Part shown: positions 34,234-43,306 of the stretch, one piece after another
How the letters are laid out: each line of letters starts with the position of its first letter
How positions within the stretch are numbered: the stretch's first letter is position 1
Origin: Candidatus Gastranaerophilales bacterium
Lineage (GTDB): Bacteria; Cyanobacteriota; Vampirovibrionia; Gastranaerophilales; Gastranaerophilaceae
Direction: 5' to 3'
Assembly: GCA_016280955.1 (NCBI GenBank)
Contig: JAEEHV010000065.1
Coordinates: forward strand, 29,951 to 93,950
Length of the DNA: 64,000 nt
The notes under the pieces: model-generated
The model's database searches: none
The model's input: the letters and a program-made list of their open reading frames with translations, nothing else
What the model was told of the DNA's origin: nothing
Translations under genes and position numbers: made by a program

Positions 34234-35842
34234 AAATTTATTTAAAAGAAGCGAAAATATATTAATGGGTTTAAAGTGGAAATTTCAGATTGCATTAGTA
34301 ATTTTTATAATCTGGGTGTGTTTTAATCCGCAAACCAGATTACACTCTATTATAGCAATTAGTTTAATGTTAATTTTCTATATCTTACAAAGTTATATTG
34401 AGAAAAGAGCCTCGTTCCACAAAGAATTAATAAGTGCTATTTGTAATTCATCTCAGGATTTAATAGTATATAAGGACTTTAATGGCAGGTATTTGTATTG
34501 TAATCAGGTTTTTTTAGATACTGTTAATAAAACTCTTGAAGATATAAAAGGAAAATCTGAGGCTGATTTATTTTCTGAAAAGGATGCGGATAAATTTCAT
34601 AAGATAAGCAAACGGGTTCTAAAAGGAAAAGTTATCCGAAAAAAAGTAGAAATGGAAACCGGAGATAAAATTTATGACATTACAGCAACTCCGCTCGTAT
34701 TAACAAAAGGTGTACTCGGTGCATTAATAATTGCAAAAGATGTTACACATGAAGAAAAATTAAAAAGTGATTTAGAAGATAAGGAACAAATGTTTCGTTC
34801 TGTACTTCAGGGAATGCCTATTGCCACATATCTTAAAGATTTGAACGGTAATGTATATTACGAAAACAAAATGGCAATAGATTTTCTTGGATTATCGGAT
34901 TCCGATAATGCTAACAAGTGGAATTACGAAGAAAAAAGAGCAGATGAAATCTCAAAAGAAGATAATGAAATTATTAATGAAAGTAAATGCATTGTCAGAG
35001 AAAAACAAATTACATTAAAAAATAATGATACACGTTGGTTTAAAGTAACAAAATGTCCTATTATCAATCACGAAAAGAAGGTAATCGGAATATGCAGTAT
35101 TGCTAGAGATATTGATGCCGAAAAAACAGCGGCAGAACAGAGGGAAACTTATGTTGCAACATTAACCCATGACCTGAAAACTCCGACAATTGCACAGATA
35201 AAAGCCCTCGATTTATTATTAAATGACCACATGGGACCACTTAATAATGAACAAAGGGAACTGCTTACATTAACAAAAGATTCCTGCAATTTTATGTATG
35301 AAATGCTTTCTACTCTTTTAAGTACATATAAATATGAAAATGGCGATTATACATTAAATTGCGAAAAATGTAATATCATTTCTCTTGCAGAGGAATCAAT
35401 AAATGAACTTGAAGCAATTATAAAAGAAAAAAATGTTACAATTCATATAAATAAAGAAGGCGGTCAATTCGATACAGAATGTGACAGAATGCAAATAAAG
35501 AGGGTGCTTACAAACATTTTAGGAAATGCCATCTCTTATGCTTATGATAATACCCAAATAGCTGTCACTATTAAGCAGGATGAAAATGGTATATGTTTTG
35601 AGGCTAAAAATGAGAGTGCATACATAAATCCTGAAACTATGAATAATTTATTTAAGAAATATGTTTCTCACGCAGCAAAATTCAATAAAATAGGAGTCGG
35701 TCTGGGATTATATTTATCAAAACAAATAATTAATGCTCATGACGGTAATATATACGCCAAGAGCTTTGAAGATAATCATAATATTTTTGGATTTGTCTTA
35801 CCTTTGATAAATAAAACAGAAGATAACTCCGTTGTTGCATAG
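34223..35842 (+). CDS. membrane PAS-domain sensor histidine kinase
   Basis: The 539-residue protein has two membrane helices (about residues 17-60) and two PAS domains (about 70-175 and 185-305). The HisKA domain has phosphoacceptor His316 (THDLKTP), and the HATPase domain has an N box (NILGNAISYA) and a GVGLGLYLSK G box. It should autophosphorylate and signal to the response regulator encoded immediately upstream. There is almost no periplasmic loop between the helices, so sensing is probably by the cytoplasmic PAS domains. The usual order is complete and no residue is missing. Confidence 0.92.
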   Translation: MIYKNLFKRSENILMGLKWKFQIALVIFIIWVCFNPQTRLHSIIAISLMLIFYILQSYIEKRASFHKELISAICNSSQDLIVYKDFNGRYLYCNQVFLDTVNKTLEDIKGKSEADLFSEKDADKFHKISKRVLKGKVIRKKVEMETGDKIYDITATPLVLTKGVLGALIIAKDVTHEEKLKSDLEDKEQMFRSVLQGMPIATYLKDLNGNVYYENKMAIDFLGLSDSDNANKWNYEEKRADEISKEDNEIINESKCIVREKQITLKNNDTRWFKVTKCPIINHEKKVIGICSIARDIDAEKTAAEQRETYVATLTHDLKTPTIAQIKALDLLLNDHMGPLNNEQRELLTLTKDSCNFMYEMLSTLLSTYKYENGDYTLNCEKCNIISLAEESINELEAIIKEKNVTIHINKEGGQFDTECDRMQIKRVLTNILGNAISYAYDNTQIAVTIKQDENGICFEAKNESAYINPETMNNLFKKYVSHAAKFNKIGVGLGLYLSKQIINAHDGNIYAKSFEDNHNIFGFVLPLINKTEDNSVVA

Positions 35843-36031
35843 TTAAGATTAAATATATTAAAAATTGTAAAACTGTAAATTTTTTGCAGAAATTGTAAAA
35901 TTTTTTAAAAATTTTTTCTAAAAATAAACAATTTTTGAATAATATTCAGAAAAATTAACAATTTATATACAAAAAATTTAAAAATACCGCATAAAAATCA
36001 AAACTTTAGAAAACTTAATACTCCTCTAAAA

Positions 36032-36060
36032 TTGACCTGTGTCTTAAGCGGTATGATAAT
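36032..36060 (+). promoter_or_regulatory. promoter of the glutamate synthase genes, probably leaderless
   Basis: TTGACC (36032-36037) and GATAAT (36055-36060) are 17 bases apart. Only six bases separate the -10 from the ATG at 36067, and there is no ribosome binding site, so the transcript should begin at the start codon. Confidence 0.55.
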
Positions 36061-36066
36061 TAAAAT

Positions 36067-37185
36067 ATGTGCAGGATTGGTTCTATTAAGTCAAAAAATT
36101 ATAAACATTTTTCACTGGCCCTAAAATTAATGCGTTCGCAGCAAAAAGGACACGATAATTCCGGTTTTGCTCTTGTCGCACAGGATTTAGGCGGGATTTT
36201 TGAAAATTATAAAAATCTTCCGATTTTATCAATGGCAGTAACCGATGAAGGAATGAAATATGCGGAAGACCTTCTTCACCAGCTTGGCTTTGTCAGGGTT
36301 TTTCAATATAACCCTGAGGTTTTTCCCGATAAATCTTTAAAAATCGAAACTATGCCAAACTATGTTTTTGAAGTTTTTCAGTATCCGAAAAACTTTAAAA
36401 CAGCATCAAGAGAAGAAAAAGAAGATTTACTTTTAGATACACGTTTAAAGCTCAGAAGTTATCTGGAAAAGAATGAAGAAGGCTTTGTTTATTCATTCTG
36501 GGAAGATGTAATTTCTTTAAAAGAGATTGGCGACCCTAATGATATCGGTAAATATTTTAACCTGCTGAGTGAAGATGTTAATCTAAAAGCAAAAATCATA
36601 ACTGCACAATGCAGACAAAATACAAATTATGATATTGTCCGCTATGCTGCTCACCCGTTCTTTTTACAGGGTTATACGACTTTAACGAACGGTGAAAATA
36701 CTTTTTATGAGAAAAACAAATTAATGCAGCAAAAACTCCACAGGGGTTATATCGGTTTTGAAAGCGATTCTCAATGTTTCTTGTACACTCTTCATTATGT
36801 TCATAAAATTCTTAAATGGCCGCTCAAATATTACAAGCACGTTTTGACTCCGCTTCCGTTTGAAGAAATGGAAAAAAGAGATAATAAAAATGTGTTAGAG
36901 CGGATTAAATCTTCTCTTTCCAATTTAGAGATTAACGGACCAAATACTACAATAGGTGTTCTGCCGGACGGAACTATGTTTAATGTAATAGATTCAAAGA
37001 AACTACGTCCGACCGTTGTATGCAAAGGTAAATATGATGATGACGATATGGTAATTATGACTTCAGAAGTTTGCGGTGCTAATGAACTTCTGCCTAATCG
37101 AGATATCTCAAAAGATATCTATACAAACGAAAGGGAGCTTGTTGTAGTGGATAACGACTTAAATATTCAAAGGATAAGCCAATGA
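36067..37185 (+). CDS. glutamate synthase glutaminase (class II amidotransferase) subunit
   Basis: The 372-residue protein starts MCRIGSIKSKNYKHFSLALKLMRSQQKGHDNSGFAL. The Cys2 nucleophile is exposed after methionine removal, and the GHDNSG segment matches the RGxDSxG of class II glutamine amidotransferases. It releases ammonia from glutamine for the synthase subunit encoded next (overlap of four bases). In standard bacterial GltB this domain is fused to the synthase. Here it is a separate gene, as in archaeal-type glutamate synthases. The gene has no ribosome binding site and probably a leaderless message. Confidence 0.85.
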   Translation: MCRIGSIKSKNYKHFSLALKLMRSQQKGHDNSGFALVAQDLGGIFENYKNLPILSMAVTDEGMKYAEDLLHQLGFVRVFQYNPEVFPDKSLKIETMPNYVFEVFQYPKNFKTASREEKEDLLLDTRLKLRSYLEKNEEGFVYSFWEDVISLKEIGDPNDIGKYFNLLSEDVNLKAKIITAQCRQNTNYDIVRYAAHPFFLQGYTTLTNGENTFYEKNKLMQQKLHRGYIGFESDSQCFLYTLHYVHKILKWPLKYYKHVLTPLPFEEMEKRDNKNVLERIKSSLSNLEINGPNTTIGVLPDGTMFNVIDSKKLRPTVVCKGKYDDDDMVIMTSEVCGANELLPNRDISKDIYTNERELVVVDNDLNIQRISQ

Positions 37186-38834
37186 CAACCGTAAATATAA
37201 ACAGTATTTCAAAAGACGATCTTCCTTGGATAATAGAGTATGACAGCGAAAAATGTATGCTCTGCGGTCATTGCGTTGCTTCTTGTTCTTTTGATGCGAT
37301 TAAAGTTGATGTCCAAAAAAGAAAAAAAGTCAGAGCAATCTCTAATGAAGAAGGATTTCAGATTGATGAAGACCAAAAAGCAATCCCTGTTATAAGGCAA
37401 GTAATTGATGCCAAAAACTTTTGCCGCGGTTGCGGAATCTGCACAAAAGTTTGCCCGAACGGTGCAATTAAAGTTTCCAGAAACAGAACCGAGATTTTCG
37501 GAACAAGATACAGAGCAAAGACTTCAGAATCCGTAAAAAGAGGCGGAAGAAGTAATCTGCATACTGAAGGACGAACATTAGACAAAATAAAAGTCGGAAG
37601 AATATCTCAGATGACGGACCCGTCACTCGATGCTCTTCGTCACACATTTGATTTGAGAACAAATTTAGGCAGGGTTGTAAGCCCTGAAAATCTTGATTTT
37701 GATATTGAGAACGGTGAACTCAAGGAAAAACAAAATCAAAACTTACCTGTTAATACTTCAATTTATCCCATTTTGTTTTCGGATATGTCAATCGGTGCAT
37801 TATCCCCGAGGATGTGGGAAGCAATAGCAATTGCGACAGCTTACCTTAATGAAGTAAAAAATATCCCGATAAGAATGGCAACAGGCGAAGGCGGTGTTCC
37901 CGACAAGCTTTTAAGGTCAAAATATTTAAAATATATGATTCTTCAAATTGCATCCGGACATTTTGGCTGGAACAGAATTATTAATTCAATGCCTTATATG
38001 CAGGAAGATCCGGCCGGTATTCTGATTAAAATCGGTCAGGGTGCAAAACCCGGTGACGGCGGTCTTTTGATGGCAGAAAAAAATGTAAAACTTATTCAGG
38101 AAATAAGAGGCGTTCCAAAAGCCGATTTACTTTCTCCGCCTAACCATCAGGGTTTGTATTCAATTGAAGAAAGTGTTCAGAAGATGTTTTTATCCATGAA
38201 CTGTGCATTTAAGTTCAAAGTTCCTGTTGCAATAAAAGTTGCAGCTTCTTCAACGAGTGTGAGTGTTTATAATAACCTCTTAAGAGATCCTTATAATATT
38301 GTTGGCGGATTCTTTATAGACGGACTTCAGGGCGGAACCGGCGCTGCTCATGAGATTTCCCTTAACCATACGGGGCACCCGATTGTATCAAAACTCAGGG
38401 ATTGTTATCTGGCAGCTGTTCATCAGGGTAAACAGGGACAAATACCTATATTTGCCGGCGGTGGTATCGGTATGAACGGTAACCTTGCTGCAGATACCTT
38501 TAAAATGATTTGTCTGGGTGCAAGCGGAGTATTTATAGGTAAACTTATTCTTCAAATTGCAGGGTGTGTAGGAAATGATTTCGGCAAATGTAACGGCTGT
38601 AACACCGGCAGATGTCCAATTGGAATTACAACACAAAATCCAAAACTTATGCAAAGACTTGATGTGGACAGGGTTGCCGAAAACATTGTTAATTATATTT
38701 GTGCAACTGATATTGAACTCAAAAAACTTCTTGCACCGGTAGGAAACTCAACTCTGCCAATCGGCCGAAGTGATGCACTTGTTTGTGTAGACAGAAATGT
38801 TTCAGAAAGGTTAAAAATTCAATATGTGTGCTAA
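37182..38834 (+). CDS. glutamate synthase FMN/synthase subunit with N-terminal ferredoxin domain
   Basis: The 550-residue protein begins with two 4Fe-4S motifs: CMLCGHCVASCSFDAI near residues 25-40 and CRGCGICTKVCPNGAI near 77-92. The FMN-binding TIM barrel of the GltB central domain follows, with IRMATGEGGVP, KIGQGAKPGDGG, SPPNHQGLYSIE, the DGLQGGTGAAHEISLNHTGHP motif and GNDFGKCNGCNTGRCPIGI near the 3Fe-4S site. It converts 2-oxoglutarate and ammonia to glutamate using electrons delivered by the third subunit. It follows the amidotransferase gene with overlap. Catalytic motifs look complete. Confidence 0.93.
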   Translation: MTTVNINSISKDDLPWIIEYDSEKCMLCGHCVASCSFDAIKVDVQKRKKVRAISNEEGFQIDEDQKAIPVIRQVIDAKNFCRGCGICTKVCPNGAIKVSRNRTEIFGTRYRAKTSESVKRGGRSNLHTEGRTLDKIKVGRISQMTDPSLDALRHTFDLRTNLGRVVSPENLDFDIENGELKEKQNQNLPVNTSIYPILFSDMSIGALSPRMWEAIAIATAYLNEVKNIPIRMATGEGGVPDKLLRSKYLKYMILQIASGHFGWNRIINSMPYMQEDPAGILIKIGQGAKPGDGGLLMAEKNVKLIQEIRGVPKADLLSPPNHQGLYSIEESVQKMFLSMNCAFKFKVPVAIKVAASSTSVSVYNNLLRDPYNIVGGFFIDGLQGGTGAAHEISLNHTGHPIVSKLRDCYLAAVHQGKQGQIPIFAGGGIGMNGNLAADTFKMICLGASGVFIGKLILQIAGCVGNDFGKCNGCNTGRCPIGITTQNPKLMQRLDVDRVAENIVNYICATDIELKKLLAPVGNSTLPIGRSDALVCVDRNVSERLKIQYVC

Positions 38835-38940
38835 ATGCGGAGCCGGTGCAAAGCACTACGATAGCGACGTAGGATAATTGAGGCTGTGAGGCGACTATAG
38901 CCGAACAGAGCCGAAATACCCACAGGAGCCAAAGGAAAAA

Positions 38941-41268
38941 ATGACAAAAGAAAAATTAATAATAAATACAATTGAAAATGACAAAAGAACATCTACGCAA
39001 AGCCTGATGCAAGAGATTTGGGATGCAATAAATGAAGGCTGTACTGATTTTGAAATAAAAGCCTGCGGTCAGCACAACATTGGCGGTTCGGTTTGGTCAA
39101 AAGACGGCAAAGATTTGAATTTCTATCTGACAAATCCCGGTCAGCGTGTCGGTGCGATGGGAGCAAAAGGCACAAACATTTATGTTGAAGGCTCTGCCCC
39201 GGCTGATACCGGCTGGTTAAACAGCGGTGCAAAAATTGTTGTTAACGGCGATAGCGGTGATACAACAGGACACTGTGCCGCATCAGGTAAAATTTATATC
39301 GGTGGAAATGTCGGAACCCGCTCTGGTGCTTTGATGAAAAAAGACCCGAAATTTGAAGCTCCGGAATTATGGGTTTTAGGTTCAACAGGTTCTTTTTCAT
39401 TTGAGTTTATGGGCGGCGGTATTGCTGTTATATGCGGTTTAGGATGTGAAAATATGCCGTCTGTTCTGGGTGACAGAGCCTGTGTCGGTATGGTTGGCGG
39501 TATTGTTTATGTCAGAGGAAGCATAAGAAACTTATCTGACGATGTTTTTCTTTTAGACTTAGACGAAAACGACAGGGAATTTTTAAAAACAGGATTAAAA
39601 ACTTATTTATCTGAAATTCATAAAGAAGAATATTACGATAAGTTGTGTAGTTTTAACCAAGAATCCAATACATTTACCCCCCCTTGGCATAAGATTGTTG
39701 CCAAAACTTATGAAGAAAGACAAAAACAAAATAACATATCACTTAAAACATTCAGGGTAAATAAATGGATGGAAGAAGTCGGCGGCTCTATTTTCTCGGA
39801 TTTGATAACCGACGATTTTAAATCACACGATTTGGTTCAAACGGGAGATGCAAGACTAAGAAAGCCTAGCTGGAAAAATTATGCTTATTCAGCACCCTGC
39901 GAATATAACTGTCCTATAAAAATCCCGACACAAAAAAGATTTTCTATGCTTAGAAACGGCAAAATAAAAGAGGCTCTGGAACTTGTTCTGGAATACAGTC
40001 CATTCCCTGCATCTGTCTGCGGACAGGTTTGCCCGAACCTGTGTCTGAATAATTGTTCAAGGGGAAGTTTTGATGAACCGCTTGATGTCAAAATGCTCGG
40101 TACACTGTCTAAAGATATAAAAGCTAAACCGATTGAGATTACAAAAAAAGAAAAAATAGCAATAATCGGCTCGGGCGTTGCAGGGCTTTCTGCCGCCTGG
40201 CAGCTGACACGCAAAGGGTATGAAGTTGAAATATTTGAAGCTGATGATAAAATCGGCGGAAAATTATCTCAGGTTATACCGGAAGAAAGACTGCATAAAG
40301 AAATATTAGAAACCGAACTGAACAGATTTAATGATACAGGGGTAAATATCCATACATCAACAAAGGTTACACCTCAACTATTTTCTGAGATAGAAAACAA
40401 TTTTGATGCAGTAATTATTGCAATCGGCGGACACAACCCTGTTGTTATTCCTTTTGAGGGGTATGAAAGATTAATCAAAGGTCTGAACTTCTTAAAGGAT
40501 GCAAAAAACGGCAAAAAATATGACCTAGGCAAAAAAGTTGTTGTAATAGGTGCCGGAAATGCCGCAATGGACGTCATTACAGAAGTTTATAAACAAGGCG
40601 GAGTCGAAGAAGTTACCGCAATTGATATTAAAGAGCCGTCTGCATTTGAAAAAGAGATAGAAACTGCTAAAAAACTCGGTGCAAAAATTATGTACCCCTG
40701 CTTCACTCAAAAAATAACGGAAGAAGGAGTTTACCTTAAAGACGGAAGATTTATAGAAGCAGATAGTGTAATTATATCCGTTGGTGACAGACCGATTTTT
40801 GATTTTCTGAATAAAGAATACTTGGATGAAAAATCAAAAATACAGATTAATGAGTTTATGCAAACCCAAAACCCGAAAGTTTTTGTCATAGGTGATGCCA
40901 TAAAACCCGGGTTATTTACAAATGCAATCGCAGACGGAAAGCACGTCAGCGACAACGTTATCAAGTTTTTAAACAACGAAACACTTACTCCGTTTAAAGA
41001 AAAAGAACTGATACCTTCAAAACGTATCAAGTCCGAATACTATGAATGTTATAACTCTAATTGCGACAACGAGCAAAACAGATGTATGTCCTGCGGATAT
41101 TGCAGAGATTGCGGTTTGTGTAAACAGAGCTGCCCTCAAAATGCAATCTCAAGAATTGAAAAAGAGGACGGAAAATTTGAATACGTATCAGATCCTAACA
41201 AGTGTATCGGCTGCGGTATCTGTGCCGGACTCTGCCCCTGCGGTATTTGGGAAATCGCCTGGGAATAG
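38941..41268 (+). CDS. glutamate synthase GXGXG domain fused to a GltD-like FAD/NAD(P) oxidoreductase
   Basis: The 775-residue protein joins two parts. The first, about residues 1-240, is the glycine-rich beta-helix of GltB domain 3 (RVGAMGAKGTNIYVEGSAP, GDSGDTTGHCAASGKIYIGG). The rest is a GltD-like oxidoreductase: CEYNCPIKIPTQKRF and CGQVCPNLCLNNCSRG iron-sulfur region, FAD site IAIIGSGVAGLSAAWQL, NAD(P) site VVVIGAGNAAMD, and a C-terminal double ferredoxin (CRDCGLCKQSCPQNAI, CIGCGICAGLCPCGIWE). It channels electrons from NAD(P)H to the synthase subunit. It begins 106 bases after that gene, with CAAAGGAAAAA as ribosome binding site. Confidence 0.9.
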   Translation: MTKEKLIINTIENDKRTSTQSLMQEIWDAINEGCTDFEIKACGQHNIGGSVWSKDGKDLNFYLTNPGQRVGAMGAKGTNIYVEGSAPADTGWLNSGAKIVVNGDSGDTTGHCAASGKIYIGGNVGTRSGALMKKDPKFEAPELWVLGSTGSFSFEFMGGGIAVICGLGCENMPSVLGDRACVGMVGGIVYVRGSIRNLSDDVFLLDLDENDREFLKTGLKTYLSEIHKEEYYDKLCSFNQESNTFTPPWHKIVAKTYEERQKQNNISLKTFRVNKWMEEVGGSIFSDLITDDFKSHDLVQTGDARLRKPSWKNYAYSAPCEYNCPIKIPTQKRFSMLRNGKIKEALELVLEYSPFPASVCGQVCPNLCLNNCSRGSFDEPLDVKMLGTLSKDIKAKPIEITKKEKIAIIGSGVAGLSAAWQLTRKGYEVEIFEADDKIGGKLSQVIPEERLHKEILETELNRFNDTGVNIHTSTKVTPQLFSEIENNFDAVIIAIGGHNPVVIPFEGYERLIKGLNFLKDAKNGKKYDLGKKVVVIGAGNAAMDVITEVYKQGGVEEVTAIDIKEPSAFEKEIETAKKLGAKIMYPCFTQKITEEGVYLKDGRFIEADSVIISVGDRPIFDFLNKEYLDEKSKIQINEFMQTQNPKVFVIGDAIKPGLFTNAIADGKHVSDNVIKFLNNETLTPFKEKELIPSKRIKSEYYECYNSNCDNEQNRCMSCGYCRDCGLCKQSCPQNAISRIEKEDGKFEYVSDPNKCIGCGICAGLCPCGIWEIAWE

Positions 41269-41350
41269 AGGGGGTAAAGGGGTAAATATATTTTGGTTTA
41301 GCATGAACCTACAAGAAAAATGTAACAGTGTAGGGGTAAATGTACTTTGG
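41269..41350. repeat. GGGGTAAA-type short repeats after the glutamate synthase stop
   Basis: Directly after the stop codon come GGGGGTAAAGGGGTAAATATATTTTGG and, about 55 bases later, GGGGTAAATGTACTTTGG. The two longer copies also share a following TTTAGCATG/CTTGGCATG segment. Similar boxes follow glnA and the PqqD-like gene. Nothing is known about them from sequence alone. Confidence 0.45.
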
Positions 41351-41382
41351 CTTGGCATGGAGCTGAAAAATAAAATTTCTCC

Positions 41383-41730
41383 TTATAACGCAACAGAACC
41401 AAATTCCCCTGTTCTTATTCTTATTGCATTTTCTATGTTGTAAACAAAAATTTTACCGTCACCTATTGAGCCACTTGGGTCTGTTTTTGCGTGCTTAATA
41501 ATTGCATCAATAACAACATCCACTTTTTCATCATCTACAACTACTTCTATCTTGATTTTTGGCAGGAAATTGACTGAGATTTCTGCAGCTCTGTAATTTT
41601 CCTTATGTCCTCCCTGTGAACCGAAGCCCTCAACATAACTAACTGTCATTCCATGTATTCCGACTTCTACCAGTGAATTTTTTATTTCTTCAATTTTATA
41701 TTGTTTTATTATTGCTTCTATTTTTTTCAT
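41383..41730 (-). CDS. glnB: PII nitrogen regulator with an unmodifiable T-loop
   Basis: The start is the ATG at 41730, which gives the canonical MKKIEAIIKQ opening after GAGG; in-frame extensions upstream are not conserved. The 115-residue protein keeps the PII fold: GMTVSYVEGFGSQGGHKENYRAAE, FLPKIKIEVVV, and IGDGKIFVYNIENAIRIRTGE. In E. coli numbering the uridylylated Tyr51 is Ile and the cyanobacterial phosphoserine 49 position is Ala, so neither known modification is possible. The ATP-binding B-loop has a small insertion (HAKTDPSGSIGDGK). It lies 13 bases after amtB, its expected partner. Sensing must rely on ligands alone. Confidence 0.92.
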   Translation of the reverse strand: MKKIEAIIKQYKIEEIKNSLVEVGIHGMTVSYVEGFGSQGGHKENYRAAEISVNFLPKIKIEVVVDDEKVDVVIDAIIKHAKTDPSGSIGDGKIFVYNIENAIRIRTGEFGSVAL

Positions 41731-41743
41731 TATTTTAATACCT

Positions 41744-43150
41744 CTATATTTGTAATCTATATGCATTTTCACCGTGCTGCGATATATCAAGCCCCTGCAT
41801 TTCTTCAAATTCAGACACTCTTAAACCTGAAATTTTATCAATAATATACAAAATCAAAAGTGTTCCAAAAAATGAAAAAACAATACTTGCTATCGTTGAA
41901 ACTATTTGTGCATTAAATAACTTAAAACTTCCGTACAGAAGTCCGTTTGCTCCATCAGGGTTAATTAAAACAGTGGCAAAAATACCTGTTAATATTGAAC
42001 CGACAATTCCGCCTGTGCCGTGAATACCTATAACGTCAAGTGAATCATCATATCTGAATACACCTTTAAAGGTTGTTAATACATAACAAATCATTCCTGT
42101 AATAATACCTATTACAATTGCTGACATTGGTGTTACAAATCCGCAAGCAGGTGTAATTCCTACTAATCCGGCAAGCGTTCCGGACATTCCTCCTAATACG
42201 GTTGGTTTTCCTCTGTGTAAATATTCAACACCCAACCAGGCCAAAAGTCCTGCAGCAGCCCCAAGTTGAGTATTAAGAAAAGCCGTTGTAGCCAAAGTTC
42301 CGGCGGACAATGCACTTCCTGCATTGAATCCAAACCAGCCAACCCATAAAAACATCAAACCGATAAAAGTTAAAGTTAAATTGTGAGGAGGCATATTTTC
42401 CGTTTTGTAACCCTTTCTGCTTCCGAGCATAATGCAGCAGGCAAGAGCAGCTGCACCTGAAGCAATATGAACAACAAGGCCGCCGGCAAAATCAATTCCG
42501 CCTATTTTACTAATCCAACCACCGCCCCAAACCCAATGGGCAAGAGGACAATAAATACAAGTTACCCATAAAATCAAAAATAACAAATAGCTTTTAAATT
42601 TAAACCTTTCTGCAAAAGCCCCTGTTATAAGCGCAGGAGTTAAACAGGCAAACATCATTTGGAATATGAAAAATAATTGGTGAGGTATTGTTAAACCTTC
42701 GCTTGGAGCAAGAGAAACATTTTTTAACATAGCAAAATCAAAGTTTCCGATAATATTTCCGTCACCTCCGAATGCTAAAGAGTATCCGTACAAAAACCAA
42801 ATAACAGATACAATACCCAATGCCACAAAACTCTGCATAATTGTACCCAATACGTTTTTCTTACGAACCATTCCTCCGTAAAACAAGGCAAGAGCAGGTG
42901 TCATAAGCATAACAAGAATTGATGATATTATCATAAAACCCGTATCAGCATTATCAACATAAGATAAATCCTCTAAAGTTATAAATTTAGTAGTTTTAAG
43001 TGCAAATAAAGAGCCGATAATTAACGTTGCAAGCAAAACAGCAGTAAATATTATAACTTTTCTAACCCTTAATTCTTGCTTTTTTGTGTCTTCATCTTTT
43101 ATTTTTGACAAAACAACTGTAGTTTCTTTTTCATTAATACTTTGAGCCAT
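41744..43150 (-). CDS. amtB: ammonium transporter
   Basis: The 468-residue protein is an AmtB/Rh-family channel with an extra N-terminal helix (about residues 31-52) before the eleven core helices. Signatures include DTGFMIISSILVMLMTPALALFYGGMVRKKN, HWVWGGGW, DFAGGLVVHIASGAAAL with the first pore histidine, and DVIGIHGTGGIVGSILTG with the second. It conducts ammonium/ammonia and is normally blocked by PII. The PII gene follows in the same operon, 13 bases downstream. An AAGGAAATAAC ribosome binding site precedes the ATG. Length is normal. Confidence 0.95.
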   Translation of the reverse strand: MAQSINEKETTVVLSKIKDEDTKKQELRVRKVIIFTAVLLATLIIGSLFALKTTKFITLEDLSYVDNADTGFMIISSILVMLMTPALALFYGGMVRKKNVLGTIMQSFVALGIVSVIWFLYGYSLAFGGDGNIIGNFDFAMLKNVSLAPSEGLTIPHQLFFIFQMMFACLTPALITGAFAERFKFKSYLLFLILWVTCIYCPLAHWVWGGGWISKIGGIDFAGGLVVHIASGAAALACCIMLGSRKGYKTENMPPHNLTLTFIGLMFLWVGWFGFNAGSALSAGTLATTAFLNTQLGAAAGLLAWLGVEYLHRGKPTVLGGMSGTLAGLVGITPACGFVTPMSAIVIGIITGMICYVLTTFKGVFRYDDSLDVIGIHGTGGIVGSILTGIFATVLINPDGANGLLYGSFKLFNAQIVSTIASIVFSFFGTLLILYIIDKISGLRVSEFEEMQGLDISQHGENAYRLQI

Positions 43151-43189
43151 TGTTATTTCCTTATAATTTTCCTAATCTTTAATAATTTT

Positions 43190-43228
43190 TTGCACCAATA
43201 ATAAAGGTGCAATTTAGCGCACCTTTAT
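43190..43228 (-). promoter_or_regulatory. two mutually exclusive hairpins between glnA and amtB
   Basis: On the plus strand ATAAAGGTGC (43201-43210) pairs perfectly with GCACCTTTAT (43219-43228). TTGCACC (43190-43196) pairs perfectly with GGTGCAA (43206-43212). Both use the same GGTGC, so only one can form at a time. In the minus-strand transcript this lies after glnA and 40 bases before amtB, the position of an attenuator or processing element. Neither stem is followed by a long U run. Confidence 0.5.
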
Positions 43229-43306
43229 GTGTGAAAGTAGATTTATAATTTTGGAAGATTGTAAATTATTAGTTATACACTAAATTCAATGCATTTACCC
43301 CTACCC

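Noticed and set aside
41042..41443. A 133-codon plus-strand frame overlapping the end of the glutamate synthase fusion gene
   Set aside because: It lies mostly inside well-conserved ferredoxin coding sequence in another frame and its protein has no sensible composition.
43190..43228. Known cyanobacterial glutamine riboswitch
   Set aside because: The conserved core and junction of that motif cannot be found here; only two competing simple stems are seen.
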